Positions 43,200 through 51,189 of a stretch of DNA of 64,000 bases are shown here, piece after piece (positions within the stretch are counted from its first letter, which is position 1; each line of letters begins with the position of its first letter). The translations under genes were made by a program, and so were the position numbers. The notes under the pieces are model-generated. The model saw nothing but the letters and a program-made list of their open reading frames with translations, made no database searches and was not told where the DNA came from. The stretch spans positions 1,302,001-1,366,000 of the forward strand of contig CAVUMX010000003.1 of NCBI GenBank assembly GCA_963742725.1, read 5' to 3'. Origin of the DNA: CAVVAL01 sp963742725 (GTDB lineage: Bacteria; Actinomycetota; Actinomycetes; Mycobacteriales; Cryptosporangiaceae).

Positions 43200-44153
43200 C
43201 TAGCGGGACGAGGTGACGAGTTCGGCGGTGGGCAGTGGCGCGGGCCGCAGCTCGTCGATGCGGACCAGCGCGACACCGCCGACGATCAGGACGCCGCCGA
43301 TCAGCTGCATGTACGTCGGCAGCTCGCTGAGCAGCACCCACGCGAAGAGCATCGCGAACACGACCTCCGTCAGCCCGACGAAGGACGCCAGCTTCGCGCC
43401 GAGGATCCGCGCCGCTTCGATGCCGGCGACGTAGGCGATCGCGGCGGCGACCAGGGACAGGCCGATCACCGGCACGAGCCAGTGCGCGGTGTGGCCCGCG
43501 AAGTCGACCGTGCCGAACGTCGCCCGCATCGGCAGCACGCCGACGGCACCCAGCGCGAACAGCGCGACCGCGCCGATGCCCATGCCCACGCTGGCGACCG
43601 CGACGGGCGGCAGGTCGCCGTCACCCGAGGACGACAGGACGAAGTAGGTCGCCAACCCGAACGCCGCCCCCAGACCCCACAGCACGCCGACCCAGTTGAG
43701 ACGGGCGCCACCGGCCAGATCGAGGACGAACACCAGGCCGAGGACGGCGACCGCCGCGCCGGCGATCGTCAGCCTGGCGGGTCGCTGCCCGTGCCGGGCC
43801 CACATCCAGCCGACCACCAGGATCGTGCCGAGGTACTCCAGCAGCAGCGCCACGCCGACCGACAGGTACTGGACGGCGTTGAAGAAGAACACCTGGCAGC
43901 CGGCCACGGCGACCAGGCCGTACGCGGAGACCATGCCGAAGTCGCGCCACAGCAGGCGCCACTTGCCGTTCATCGCGATCACCGTCGGCACGACCAGGAT
44001 GAGGGCGGCGAGGCTGATGCGGACGGCGACGGCGGCGCCGGACGTCCAGCCCGCGTCGGTGAGGGACCGGGCGAACGAGCCCGAGGTGCCGAAGGTGGCG
44101 GACGACAGTAATGCCAGGCCGAGCCCAGCCGCGGTGGCGCGTTGCTGGCGCAT
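43200..44153 (-). CDS. EamA/DMT-family exporter
   Basis: 317 residues with ten hydrophobic segments in two EamA repeats ('LGLALLSSATFGTSGSFAR', and 'GVLWGLGAAFGLATYFVLSS' opening the second half). Family members export amino acids, drugs or other small molecules; the substrate is not evident. Its start is 76 bases from a divergent CGNR zinc-finger regulator, so that regulator is the likely controller. Confidence 0.88.
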   Translation of the reverse strand: MRQQRATAAGLGLALLSSATFGTSGSFARSLTDAGWTSGAAVAVRISLAALILVVPTVIAMNGKWRLLWRDFGMVSAYGLVAVAGCQVFFFNAVQYLSVGVALLLEYLGTILVVGWMWARHGQRPARLTIAGAAVAVLGLVFVLDLAGGARLNWVGVLWGLGAAFGLATYFVLSSSGDGDLPPVAVASVGMGIGAVALFALGAVGVLPMRATFGTVDFAGHTAHWLVPVIGLSLVAAAIAYVAGIEAARILGAKLASFVGLTEVVFAMLFAWVLLSELPTYMQLIGGVLIVGGVALVRIDELRPAPLPTAELVTSSR

Positions 44154-44229
44154 CCGATCCTCCTGCGGTGTAATAAGTAAAGGGCCGTTATGGCAATGAC
44201 ACTACGACCGGGTGGCGACAGGAGTCAAG
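44154..44229. promoter_or_regulatory. Divergent promoter region, EamA exporter and CGNR regulator
   Basis: Seventy-six bases, locally AT-rich (TAATAAGTAAAGGGCCGTTA, 44171-44190) compared with the surrounding DNA. TAA and TTA ends give a loose dyad around GGGCC. Both promoters and any CGNR operator must lie here. ACAGGAG is the Shine-Dalgarno of the regulator gene. Confidence 0.45.
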
Positions 44230-44772
44230 ATGCTTTTTGCTCATGACACCGAAGTGGCGCTGGCCGCTGCCGCGGCACACGTCAACACCGAGGACGGCGA
44301 CGACGAACACCTGCCGGACGTCGCCGCGCTCGACGAGTTCATCCAGACCTGGGGCTGGACCGGAGTCCGCCTGCGTGACGAGGCCGAACTCCAGGCGGTA
44401 CGCGACCTCCGGCCCCGGCTGCGCGAGGTCTGGCACGTCGACGAGGACCGGGCCGTCGAGATCGTCAACGAGCTGCTGCGCGAGGCCCGGGCGCTGCCGC
44501 AGCTGGTCAAGCACGACACCTGGGACTACCACCTGCACGCGACGCCCGCCGACGCGCCGCTCGCCACCCGGATGGCAGTCGAGGCGGCGATGGCGTTCGT
44601 CGACGTGATCCGGAGCAAGGAACTGAGCCGGCTGCGGATCTGCGCGCTGCCCGACTGCGAGAACGTCGTCGTCGATCTGTCGAAGAACCGGTCGAAGCGG
44701 TTCTGCGAGAGCGGCTGCGGCAACCGGGCCGCCGTCGCCGCCTACCGCGCCCGCAAGGCCGCCGCCCGGTGA
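44230..44772 (+). CDS. CGNR zinc-finger / ABATE-domain regulator
   Basis: 180 residues from the ATG at 44230 with ACAGGAG five bases upstream. The N-terminal ABATE-type domain ends near 130. The C-terminal zinc finger has Cys138, Cys143, Cys159 and Cys163, with the eponymous CGNR at 163-166 and a basic tail 'AAVAAYRARKAAAR' for DNA contact. These are predicted stress-response regulators. The divergent exporter is the obvious target. Confidence 0.9.
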   Translation: MLFAHDTEVALAAAAAHVNTEDGDDEHLPDVAALDEFIQTWGWTGVRLRDEAELQAVRDLRPRLREVWHVDEDRAVEIVNELLREARALPQLVKHDTWDYHLHATPADAPLATRMAVEAAMAFVDVIRSKELSRLRICALPDCENVVVDLSKNRSKRFCESGCGNRAAVAAYRARKAAAR

Positions 44773-44780
44773 CCCAATCG

Positions 44781-44816
44781 GTTCAGGCGGCTGTTCAGGC
44801 TGCCGTTCAGGCGGCG
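44781..44816. repeat. Three tandem 12-base repeats at the monooxygenase stop
   Basis: GTTCAGGCGGCT, GTTCAGGCTGCC and GTTCAGGCGGCG follow each other directly. Read on the minus strand each unit supplies a TGA in the same frame, so the flavin monooxygenase gene ends with three in-frame stops spaced 12 bases apart. Confidence 0.85.
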
Positions 44817-45850
44817 GCGCGGAGGGTGTCGCGGATGGCGAGGGCGGCGGCCAGCCCGGCGCGGTTGCCGCCGATCGTGCTCGCGGACGGCCCGTACCCG
44901 ATGAGGTGGACGCGCGGATCGCGCACGGCGCGCGTGCCGTCGAGCCGGATCCCGCCGGACTTCTCGCGCAGGTGCAGGGGAGCGAGGTGGCCGACGTCGG
45001 CGCGGAACCCGGTGGCCCAGACGATGGCGTCCGCGTGCCGGGTACGACCGCCCGGCCACTCGACGCCGTCCGGGACGATCCGCGCGAACATCGGTTCGGC
45101 CTGGTAGACGCCGCGCGCGGCCGCGTCCTGTTCCTGGTCCCGCAGGTGCAGGCCCGTGACGCTGACGACGCTCTGCGGCGGCAGTCCGGCCCGCACCCGC
45201 TCCTCGACCATCGCGACGGCCGCGCGGCCCTGGTCCGGGCCGAACTCCTCGCCGGTGCGCCACAGCGGTGGCCGCCGGGTCACCCAGGTGGTGGTCGCGA
45301 CCTCCGAGATCTCGGCCAGCAGCTGGACGGCCGAGTGGCCGCCGCCGACCACGACGACGTGCTGGCCGGCGAACTCGTCGGCGCCCCGGTAGTCGGCGGT
45401 GTGGAGCTGGCGGCCGCGGAACGTCTCGATGCCGGGGTACCACGGGAGGAACGGGCGGTTCCAGGTGCCGGTGGCGTTGACGACCGTCCGGGCGGTCCAG
45501 GTGCCCCGGTCCGTGACGACGTCGAGGCGGCCGTCGCCCGCTTCCCGGACCTCGTTCACGACCACGGGCCGCACGACGGACAGGCCGAAGCGGGCCTCGT
45601 ACTCGGCGAAGTAGCGGGGGACGAAGGCCCTGGCGGGCTCGTCGGCGGCGGCCTCGGGCACCGGCATGCCCGGCAGCCGGAAGATGCCGTGGACGTCGCG
45701 CATCGTCAGCGACCGCCACCGGTGCTGCCAGGCGCCGCCCGGCTCGGTGTTGCGGTCCAGGACGACCGGGGCCAGGCCCAGGCGCGTCAGGTGGTACGCC
45801 GCCGACAGGCCGCCCTGTCCGGCGCCGATCACGATCACGTCCGTGTCCAC
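44807..45850 (-). CDS. FAD- and NAD(P)H-binding monooxygenase
   Basis: 347 residues. FAD-binding 'DVIVIGAGQGGLSAAYHLTRLG' and NADP-binding 'QHVVVVGGGHSAVQLLAEIS' Rossmann motifs flank 'TVVNATGTWNRPFLPWYPGIETFRGRQLHTADY', close to the FMO fingerprint. 'IVWATGFRADVGHLAPL' is the ATG-containing motif before the C-terminus. It is shorter than classical Baeyer-Villiger enzymes and fits the small YUC/FMO-like group. The substrate is unknown. Its stop lies in a 12-base tandem repeat. Confidence 0.88.
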   Translation of the reverse strand: MDTDVIVIGAGQGGLSAAYHLTRLGLAPVVLDRNTEPGGAWQHRWRSLTMRDVHGIFRLPGMPVPEAAADEPARAFVPRYFAEYEARFGLSVVRPVVVNEVREAGDGRLDVVTDRGTWTARTVVNATGTWNRPFLPWYPGIETFRGRQLHTADYRGADEFAGQHVVVVGGGHSAVQLLAEISEVATTTWVTRRPPLWRTGEEFGPDQGRAAVAMVEERVRAGLPPQSVVSVTGLHLRDQEQDAAARGVYQAEPMFARIVPDGVEWPGGRTRHADAIVWATGFRADVGHLAPLHLREKSGGIRLDGTRAVRDPRVHLIGYGPSASTIGGNRAGLAAALAIRDTLRAAA

Positions 45851-45895
45851 GTCTGCCTGAACGCACCTCAGGCCGGCGCACTTCCCGAGCGTGAG

Positions 45896-46930
45896 CTACT
45901 CCACGGAGATGTGGACGTGGTTGGTGTGTTCGGAGGAGGGACTGCCGCTGCCCGAGTAGCCGCGCCAGCCGGTGCTCGGCATCCAGATCCGGCGGTACCA
46001 GATGATGTAGAGGACGCCGAGCCGGTCGGCGTTGGAGATTCCCCAGGCGGCGAGGTTGTTGCCGTACGTCCGCTCGGCGCCGGTGGCGGCACCGCCGAAC
46101 GTCGTCTTCGCCGCGGAGAAGTCGCAGGCACGGCCCTTGCCGTGCTCGCCGAACGACGCATGGCGGAAGCACTTCGTGTAGCGGGTGAAGCCGGCGGCGC
46201 GAGCCTGCGAGAGCGTGTTGGCCATCCGGCCGGTGAGGCAGCCGCCGGTGGTCGGGTCGTCCAGGGAGCAGCCCTCGGACGGGAACGAGCCGTCGGAGCG
46301 GCGCGGCGCCGACCGGCCGGCGCGCTTCGGGGCACCGCTGGGCGCCTGCGCCTTGGCCGGTTCCGGCTTGGCCGCCTTCGCCGCCGCCTCGCGGATCGCG
46401 GTGGCCAGTGCGCGTTCGGCGTCGGCCTTGCGCTTGGCCATCGTCCGTTCCTGCGCCTGCTGAACGCCGACCTCGCGGTCGATCTGCCGCTTCTGGTCGG
46501 CGAGCGTCGCCTTGGCCTTGATCAGGGCGGAGAGGCGCTGCCGGTCGCGGGCCGACAGGTGGTCGACGAGGGCGGCGCGCTCCAGGTAGGCGACCATCGA
46601 GCCACTGTCGAGGGCGGCGGAGAACGCGGTGAGCCGGCCGCCCCGGTAGGCGGCGTTGGCCAGCGCGTCCACATCCTCGGCGAGCGCGCCGAGCTTGGCC
46701 TCGGTCGCCTTCTGCTGCCTCGACAGCGCGTCCTGGCGCTGCCGCGACAACGCGAGCTTCGCCTTGGCCGCGCTGTAACCGCGGTTGGCGACGTCGAGGC
46801 TGGCCCGTAAGGCGGCGGTGCCGCCCTCGTCGTCGGTCGCGGGCGGCGGCGCGGCGGGCGCGGCGGCGGGCACTCCGGCGATCAGCAGTGCGGGTACCAG
46901 CAGTAACGATATGAGCCGGCGAGCGGTCAT
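45896..46930 (-). CDS. Secreted coiled-coil protein with ARB_07466-like C-terminal domain
   Basis: 344 residues from the ATG at 46930. After a signal peptide ('RRLISLLLVPALLIAGVPAAAPA') residues ~40-200 form a long coiled coil rich in Lys/Glu/Arg/Ala, as in actinomycete cell-wall hydrolase proteins. A Pro/Lys linker leads to a C-terminal domain with 'CSLDDPTTGGCLTGRMANTL', 'CFRHASFGEHGKGRACDFSAA' and 'SSEHTNHVHISVE'. The His/Asp residues of 'GEHGKGRACDF' and 'NHVHISV' look like a zinc site similar to M15-type peptidases. Activity is not proven. Confidence 0.75.
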   Translation of the reverse strand: MTARRLISLLLVPALLIAGVPAAAPAAPPPATDDEGGTAALRASLDVANRGYSAAKAKLALSRQRQDALSRQQKATEAKLGALAEDVDALANAAYRGGRLTAFSAALDSGSMVAYLERAALVDHLSARDRQRLSALIKAKATLADQKRQIDREVGVQQAQERTMAKRKADAERALATAIREAAAKAAKPEPAKAQAPSGAPKRAGRSAPRRSDGSFPSEGCSLDDPTTGGCLTGRMANTLSQARAAGFTRYTKCFRHASFGEHGKGRACDFSAAKTTFGGAATGAERTYGNNLAAWGISNADRLGVLYIIWYRRIWMPSTGWRGYSGSGSPSSEHTNHVHISVE

Positions 46931-47294
46931 GAGCCGGGATAGTACTGACGCGTCCGCCGGTTGGCCATGAACAGTTCGTCTACGGTTTCCGTCGCCAATT
47001 TTGGGCACTCAGGGCTCTATAACGAACACGCAATGTCATACGCCCAGTTCACACCGTTAACACGCCAGAAATCATTGTGCTCGATTGGGCAAAAAAGCAC
47101 TTGCGAACCCGTCGCGACCATCCAGAACTCTCCCTATACTGGCCGCAACTTCACCAATGTGGTGCGTACATGTACGTTCCGTGATCAGGACGTACGGATC
47201 GCTTGGGGAAGGAAGAAGACAAAACGGCACGATGCACGACCAGTACCGGCCCGGTAGTCCCGCCGGCCGCATCGAGGGGGAAGGTACGTAGCCA
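46931..47294 (+). promoter_or_regulatory. 364-base non-coding region and leader of the guanidine-hydrolase-like operon
   Basis: This stretch has no credible gene and is clearly less GC-rich than its surroundings. TATACT (47135-47140) is a good -10, with a poor -35 around 47112-47117, giving a leader of about 148 bases before GTG 47295. In the leader GTACGTTCC (47172-47180) pairs with GGACGTAC (47188-47195), with one bulged base, and TACCG/CGGTA forms a second small hairpin near 47244-47256. An upstream dyad GTGCT...AGCAC lies around an A-run near 47090. A structured, possibly ligand-sensing leader is plausible, but by eye I could not fit the known guanidine riboswitch consensus. Confidence 0.4.
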
Positions 47295-48431
47295 GTGCCG
47301 GACGAAGGCGACGAGCAACTGCACGACAATTACGGCCCGGAGGCTCGCTACGCGGTGGCCCGCGAGGCCGAGCTACCGACCACCAATTGGGAACGCGAGA
47401 TCGAGCGTGGCCTTGAACTGGGGCTTCAAGGCGCCGACTCCATCGTGGACCGCAGGATTCCCACGTTCTCGCGCGGCGAACTCCCGCACTTCGCCGGCAT
47501 CAACACGTTCCTGAAGGCGCCGTACGTCGAGGACGTCCGCACCTGCGGCGAGTACGACGTCGCGGTGCTCGGCGCGCCCTTCGACGGCGGCACCACGTAC
47601 CGGTCCGGCACCCGGTTCGGGCCGCAGGGCATCCGCAAGATCTCGGCGCTGTACGGGCCGTACAGCTTCGAGCTCGGCGTCGACCTCCGCGAGTCGATCA
47701 CGATCGCCGACCTGGGCGACGTGTTCACGATCCCGGCGAACATCGAGAAGACGTTCGACCAGATCTCCAAGGCCGTCAGCCACGTGTACTCCTCGGGCGC
47801 GTTCCCCATCGTCCTCGGTGGCGACCACTCGATCGGCTACCCGACGGTCCGCGGCGTCGCCGAGCACCTCGACGGCAACCTGGGCATCATCCACTTCGAC
47901 CGCCACGTCGACACCCAGGAGACCGACCTCGACGAGCGGATGCACACCACGCCGTGGTTCCACGCCACGGACATCCCCAACGTGCCGCCGAAGAACCTCG
48001 TCCAGATCGGAATCGGCGGCTGGCAGGCGCCCCGGCCCGGCGTCAAGGTCGGCCGGGAACGCGGCACGACGATCATGACCGTCACGGACTGCGTCGAGAT
48101 GGGCATCGAGGCGGCCGCGGCCAAGGCCCTCGAGGTCGCCTGGGACGGCGCCGAGGCGGTCTGGCTCTCGTTCGACGTGGACTGCCTGGACGCGGCGTTC
48201 GTCCCCGGCACCGGCTGGCCCGAGCCGGGCGGTTTCCTGCCGCGCGAAGTCCTCAAGTTCATCCAGCTCATCGCGGAGCGGCCACTCGCCGGCATCGAGG
48301 TCGTCGAGTGCTCCCCGCCGTACGACAACGCCGAGATCACGTCGCTCATCGCCACCCGCGTCATCTGCGACACCCTCGGCTGCCTGGTCCGCGCGGGTCA
48401 CCTGCCCCGCCGGCGTCGCACCACCACTTAG
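47295..48431 (+). CDS. gdmH: Guanidine-hydrolase-like ureohydrolase
   Basis: 378 residues from GTG 47295; an in-frame TAG at 47289 excludes longer forms. It has a long N-terminal extension before the ureohydrolase core. Metal ligands: His178 in 'VLGGDHSIGYP', Asp202-His204-Asp206 in 'HFDRHVDTQETDLDERMHTTPW', Asp294/Asp296 in 'SFDVDCLD'. The 'DRHVD' and Trp308 in 'GTGWPEPGG' differ from agmatinase ('DAHAD', 'GTGTPEPGG') and match, as I recall, nickel-dependent guanidine hydrolase GdmH of cyanobacteria. The downstream binding protein, permease and ATPase genes also match the cyanobacterial order. HypA/HypB-like nickel chaperones, found beside cyanobacterial gdmH, are not in this window. Confidence 0.7.
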   Translation: MPDEGDEQLHDNYGPEARYAVAREAELPTTNWEREIERGLELGLQGADSIVDRRIPTFSRGELPHFAGINTFLKAPYVEDVRTCGEYDVAVLGAPFDGGTTYRSGTRFGPQGIRKISALYGPYSFELGVDLRESITIADLGDVFTIPANIEKTFDQISKAVSHVYSSGAFPIVLGGDHSIGYPTVRGVAEHLDGNLGIIHFDRHVDTQETDLDERMHTTPWFHATDIPNVPPKNLVQIGIGGWQAPRPGVKVGRERGTTIMTVTDCVEMGIEAAAAKALEVAWDGAEAVWLSFDVDCLDAAFVPGTGWPEPGGFLPREVLKFIQLIAERPLAGIEVVECSPPYDNAEITSLIATRVICDTLGCLVRAGHLPRRRRTTT

Positions 48432-48475
48432 GTCCGCACCACCTAAGGTCCGCACCCCCTCTACAGGAGCTCGCC

Positions 48476-49477
48476 TTGACCCCTCGTCCTCTCCACCGCG
48501 TGTTAGCCGCGGTGGCGGCCACCCTCGTGCTCGTCGCCACCGCAGCGTGCTCACCGGCCGAGAGCTCCACCAAAGGCAAGATCACGATCGCGTACAGCGC
48601 GTGGCCCGGCTGGTTCCCCTGGAAGGTCGCCGAAGAGCAGGGGCTGTTCAAGAAGAACGGCGTCGACGTCGAGCTGAAGTACTTCGACAGCTACACCGAC
48701 AGCCTCAACGCCCTGGCCACCGGCGCCGTCGACGCGAACAGCCAGACGCTGAACGACACGCTCGCCTCCGTCAGCGGCGGCGCCGAGGAGACGATCGTCC
48801 TCGTCAACGACAACTCCACCGGCAACGACCAGATCATCGCCAAGCCCGGCATCACCAGCGTCACCGACCTCAAGGGCAAGACCGTCGCGGTCGAGCAGGG
48901 CACGGTGGACCACTACCTGCTGCTGCTCGCGCTGGAGGAGGCCGGTCTCACCGAGAAGGACATCAAGCTCACGCCGATGGTCACCGACCAGGCCGCCGCG
49001 GCGTTCGTCGCCGGCAAGGTGGACGCCGTCGGCGTGTTCGCGCCGTTCACCAGCGAGGCTCTCAAGCGCGCCGGGAGCCGGGCGATCACCACGTCCGCGG
49101 AGTTCCCCGGCGCGATCCCGGACCACCTCGTCGTCGCGTCCAAGCTCACCAAGGAACGGCCGAAGGACGTCCAGGCGCTGGTCAACACCTGGTTCGAGAC
49201 GCTGAAGTGGATCAAGGACAACAAGGACGACGCGACGGCGATCATGGCCAAGCGCGGGGGAGTGAGCCCCGAGGAGTACAAGTCCTACGACGCCGGCACG
49301 ACGATCTTCACGCGCCAGCAGAACCTCGACGCCTTCACCCCCGGCACCACACCGGCGCACCTGAACTTCCAGGCCTCGGAGATCGCCGACTTCCTCGTCA
49401 ACACCAAGCTCGTCGACAAGCGACCCGAGCTGGACGGGCTGCTGGACGATACCTTCGTCAAGGCGGTGCCTGAGTGA
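48476..49477 (+). CDS. Substrate-binding lipoprotein of a nitrate/taurine-type ABC transporter
   Basis: 333 residues from TTG 48476 with CAGGAG upstream. 'VAATLVLVATAACS' is a lipoprotein signal. The mature protein is an NMT1/SsuA-like periplasmic-binding fold: 'KITIAYSAWPGWFPWKVAEEQGLFKKNGVDVELKYF', 'DLKGKTVAVEQGTVDHYLLLLALEEAGL' and 'AAAAFVAGKVDAVGVFAPF'. It lies 44 bases after the hydrolase gene and overlaps the permease start by four bases (GTGA). Guanidine is the inferred ligand from context. Confidence 0.85.
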   Translation: MTPRPLHRVLAAVAATLVLVATAACSPAESSTKGKITIAYSAWPGWFPWKVAEEQGLFKKNGVDVELKYFDSYTDSLNALATGAVDANSQTLNDTLASVSGGAEETIVLVNDNSTGNDQIIAKPGITSVTDLKGKTVAVEQGTVDHYLLLLALEEAGLTEKDIKLTPMVTDQAAAAFVAGKVDAVGVFAPFTSEALKRAGSRAITTSAEFPGAIPDHLVVASKLTKERPKDVQALVNTWFETLKWIKDNKDDATAIMAKRGGVSPEEYKSYDAGTTIFTRQQNLDAFTPGTTPAHLNFQASEIADFLVNTKLVDKRPELDGLLDDTFVKAVPE

Positions 49478-50373
49478 ACGCCATGGCCGCGGCGGGCGCC
49501 GGCGCCCGCCGCGGCACGGCCGCCCCCAGCGCCAGCCTCGGCCGCACGGCGTGGACGCCGCTCCCGCGCCGCGCGCAGCCCCGCTGGACCCCGTCGCTGC
49601 TCGCCATCCGCGCGCCGATCCCCGCGGCGGGCCGGTGGATCCTGACCGTCCTGTCGATCGTGGTCCCCCTCACGGTCTGGTTCGTACTCAGCAACAGCTA
49701 CGTCGGCACCGACTACGAGAAGTTCCTGCCGACACCCGCCGCCGTCTGGTCCGCGGGCGTCGAGATGGCGGCCAGCGGCGAGCTGGCCGCCGACCTCTGG
49801 GCGACCGTCCAGCGGGTCCTGTTCGGCTTCGGCCTCGCCGTGCTCGTCTCGCTGCCGCTCGGCGTGTTCATCGGCGCCTTCCGCGCCGGCCAGGCCGTGT
49901 TCGAGCCGGTCATCGGCGCGCTGCGCTACCTGCCCGCCAGCGCGTTCATCCCGCTGCTGATCATCTGGCTCGGGCTCGGCGAACCGTCCAAGGTGGCCCT
50001 GCTGTTCATCGGCACGGTCTTCTTCAACACGCTCATGACCGCCGACGTCGTCCGCAACGTGCCGTCGGCGCTCATCGACGTCTCCTACACGCTCGGCGCG
50101 CGGCGCGGCGAGGTCCTGCGCAAGGTGATCCTTCCGCACGCCCTGCCGGGCATGATCGACGCGATCCGGGTGAACGTCGCCGCGGCCTGGAACTTCGTGG
50201 TCGTGGCCGAACTCATCGCCGCCACCGCCGGCCTCGGCTACCGGATCGTGCGGGCGCAGCGCTTCATCCAGACCGACAAGATCTTCGCGGTACTCGTCGT
50301 CATCGCCGTTCTCGGGCTGACGATCGACCTCACGCTGCGGCTGCTCCGCGACCGGGTCGGGCGATGGGCGTGA
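49474..50373 (+). CDS. ABC transporter permease (nitrate/sulfonate/taurine type)
   Basis: 299 residues with six hydrophobic segments after a basic N-terminus of ~50 residues. The cytoplasmic EAA loop 'VSYTLGARRGEVLRKVILPHALPGMIDAIRVNVAAAW' is the ATPase-docking signature of the BPD_transp_1 family. It overlaps the binding-protein gene by four bases and the ATPase gene by ten, so the transporter genes form one transcript. Confidence 0.92.
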   Translation: MNAMAAAGAGARRGTAAPSASLGRTAWTPLPRRAQPRWTPSLLAIRAPIPAAGRWILTVLSIVVPLTVWFVLSNSYVGTDYEKFLPTPAAVWSAGVEMAASGELAADLWATVQRVLFGFGLAVLVSLPLGVFIGAFRAGQAVFEPVIGALRYLPASAFIPLLIIWLGLGEPSKVALLFIGTVFFNTLMTADVVRNVPSALIDVSYTLGARRGEVLRKVILPHALPGMIDAIRVNVAAAWNFVVVAELIAATAGLGYRIVRAQRFIQTDKIFAVLVVIAVLGLTIDLTLRLLRDRVGRWA

Positions 50374-51158
50374 CCGGCGCCCTCGACCTGCGCGGCGTCA
50401 CCAAGGACTTCCCGGTCCGGCGTGGCACCCTGCGGGTCCTCGACGGGATCGACCTGCGGATCTCGGCCGGCGAGTTCGTGTGCGTCGTCGGCGCCAGCGG
50501 CTCGGGCAAGTCCACCCTGCTCTCCCTGGTCGCCGGCCTGGCGAAGCCGACGGACGGCGAGATCACCGTCGACGGCCGACCGGTGACCGGGCCGGGCCCC
50601 GACCGCGGCCTCGTGTTCCAGAAGGGCTCGCTGTACCCCTGGCGGACCGTCGAGGAGAACGTCGCGTTCGGCCTCGAACTGCTGCCGCTCGCGGCCCAGG
50701 ACCGCAGGCGCCGCGTCGACTGGTACCTCAACGAGATCGGCCTCGCCGACCTGCGCGCCTCGCTGCCCAAGCAGCTCTCCGGCGGGCAGCAGCAGCGGGT
50801 GGCGATCGCCCGCGCGCTGGCCTGCGAGCCGGACGTCCTGCTGCTCGACGAGCCGTTCGGCGCGCTCGACGTGCAGACCAAGGAAGACATGCAGGTGCTC
50901 GTCCGGCAGATCTGGCGCGACACCGGCACGACCGTCCTCATGGTCACCCACGACGTCGAGGAGGCGGTGTTCCTCGGCCAGCGGGTCGTCGTCCTCGCCT
51001 GCGACCCGGGCCGGGTGGCGGCGGACATCACCGTCGACCTCCAGGACGTCCGTGAGCTGGCGATCAAGCGCACTCCCGAGTTCCTCAAGCTCCGGGCCTC
51101 CGTCGAGGACATGGTCCGGACCCAGCACCGCAAACACCTCGCTCGCAGCAGCAGCTGA
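50364..51158 (+). CDS. ABC transporter ATPase (nitrate/sulfonate/taurine type)
   Basis: 264 residues from ATG 50364. Walker A 'VGASGSGKSTLL', Q-loop 'LVFQKGSLYPWRTVEENV', signature 'KQLSGGQQQRVAIARALA', Walker B 'VLLLDEPFGALD' and switch His in 'VLMVTHDVEEA' are all present. The C-terminus carries the short tail usual for SsuB/TauB-like subunits. It energises the importer formed with the two preceding gene products. Confidence 0.94.
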   Translation: MGVTGALDLRGVTKDFPVRRGTLRVLDGIDLRISAGEFVCVVGASGSGKSTLLSLVAGLAKPTDGEITVDGRPVTGPGPDRGLVFQKGSLYPWRTVEENVAFGLELLPLAAQDRRRRVDWYLNEIGLADLRASLPKQLSGGQQQRVAIARALACEPDVLLLDEPFGALDVQTKEDMQVLVRQIWRDTGTTVLMVTHDVEEAVFLGQRVVVLACDPGRVAADITVDLQDVRELAIKRTPEFLKLRASVEDMVRTQHRKHLARSSS

Positions 51159-51189
51159 TCCAGATCGGGTTCCAAGGAGGACGGCCATC

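Noticed and set aside
47141..47294. A recognisable guanidine-III riboswitch, suggested by a CAGGAC and ACGG stretch
   Set aside because: The pseudoknot pairing and the ACGAGG segment of the class are not present in the right order, so I only report a structured leader.
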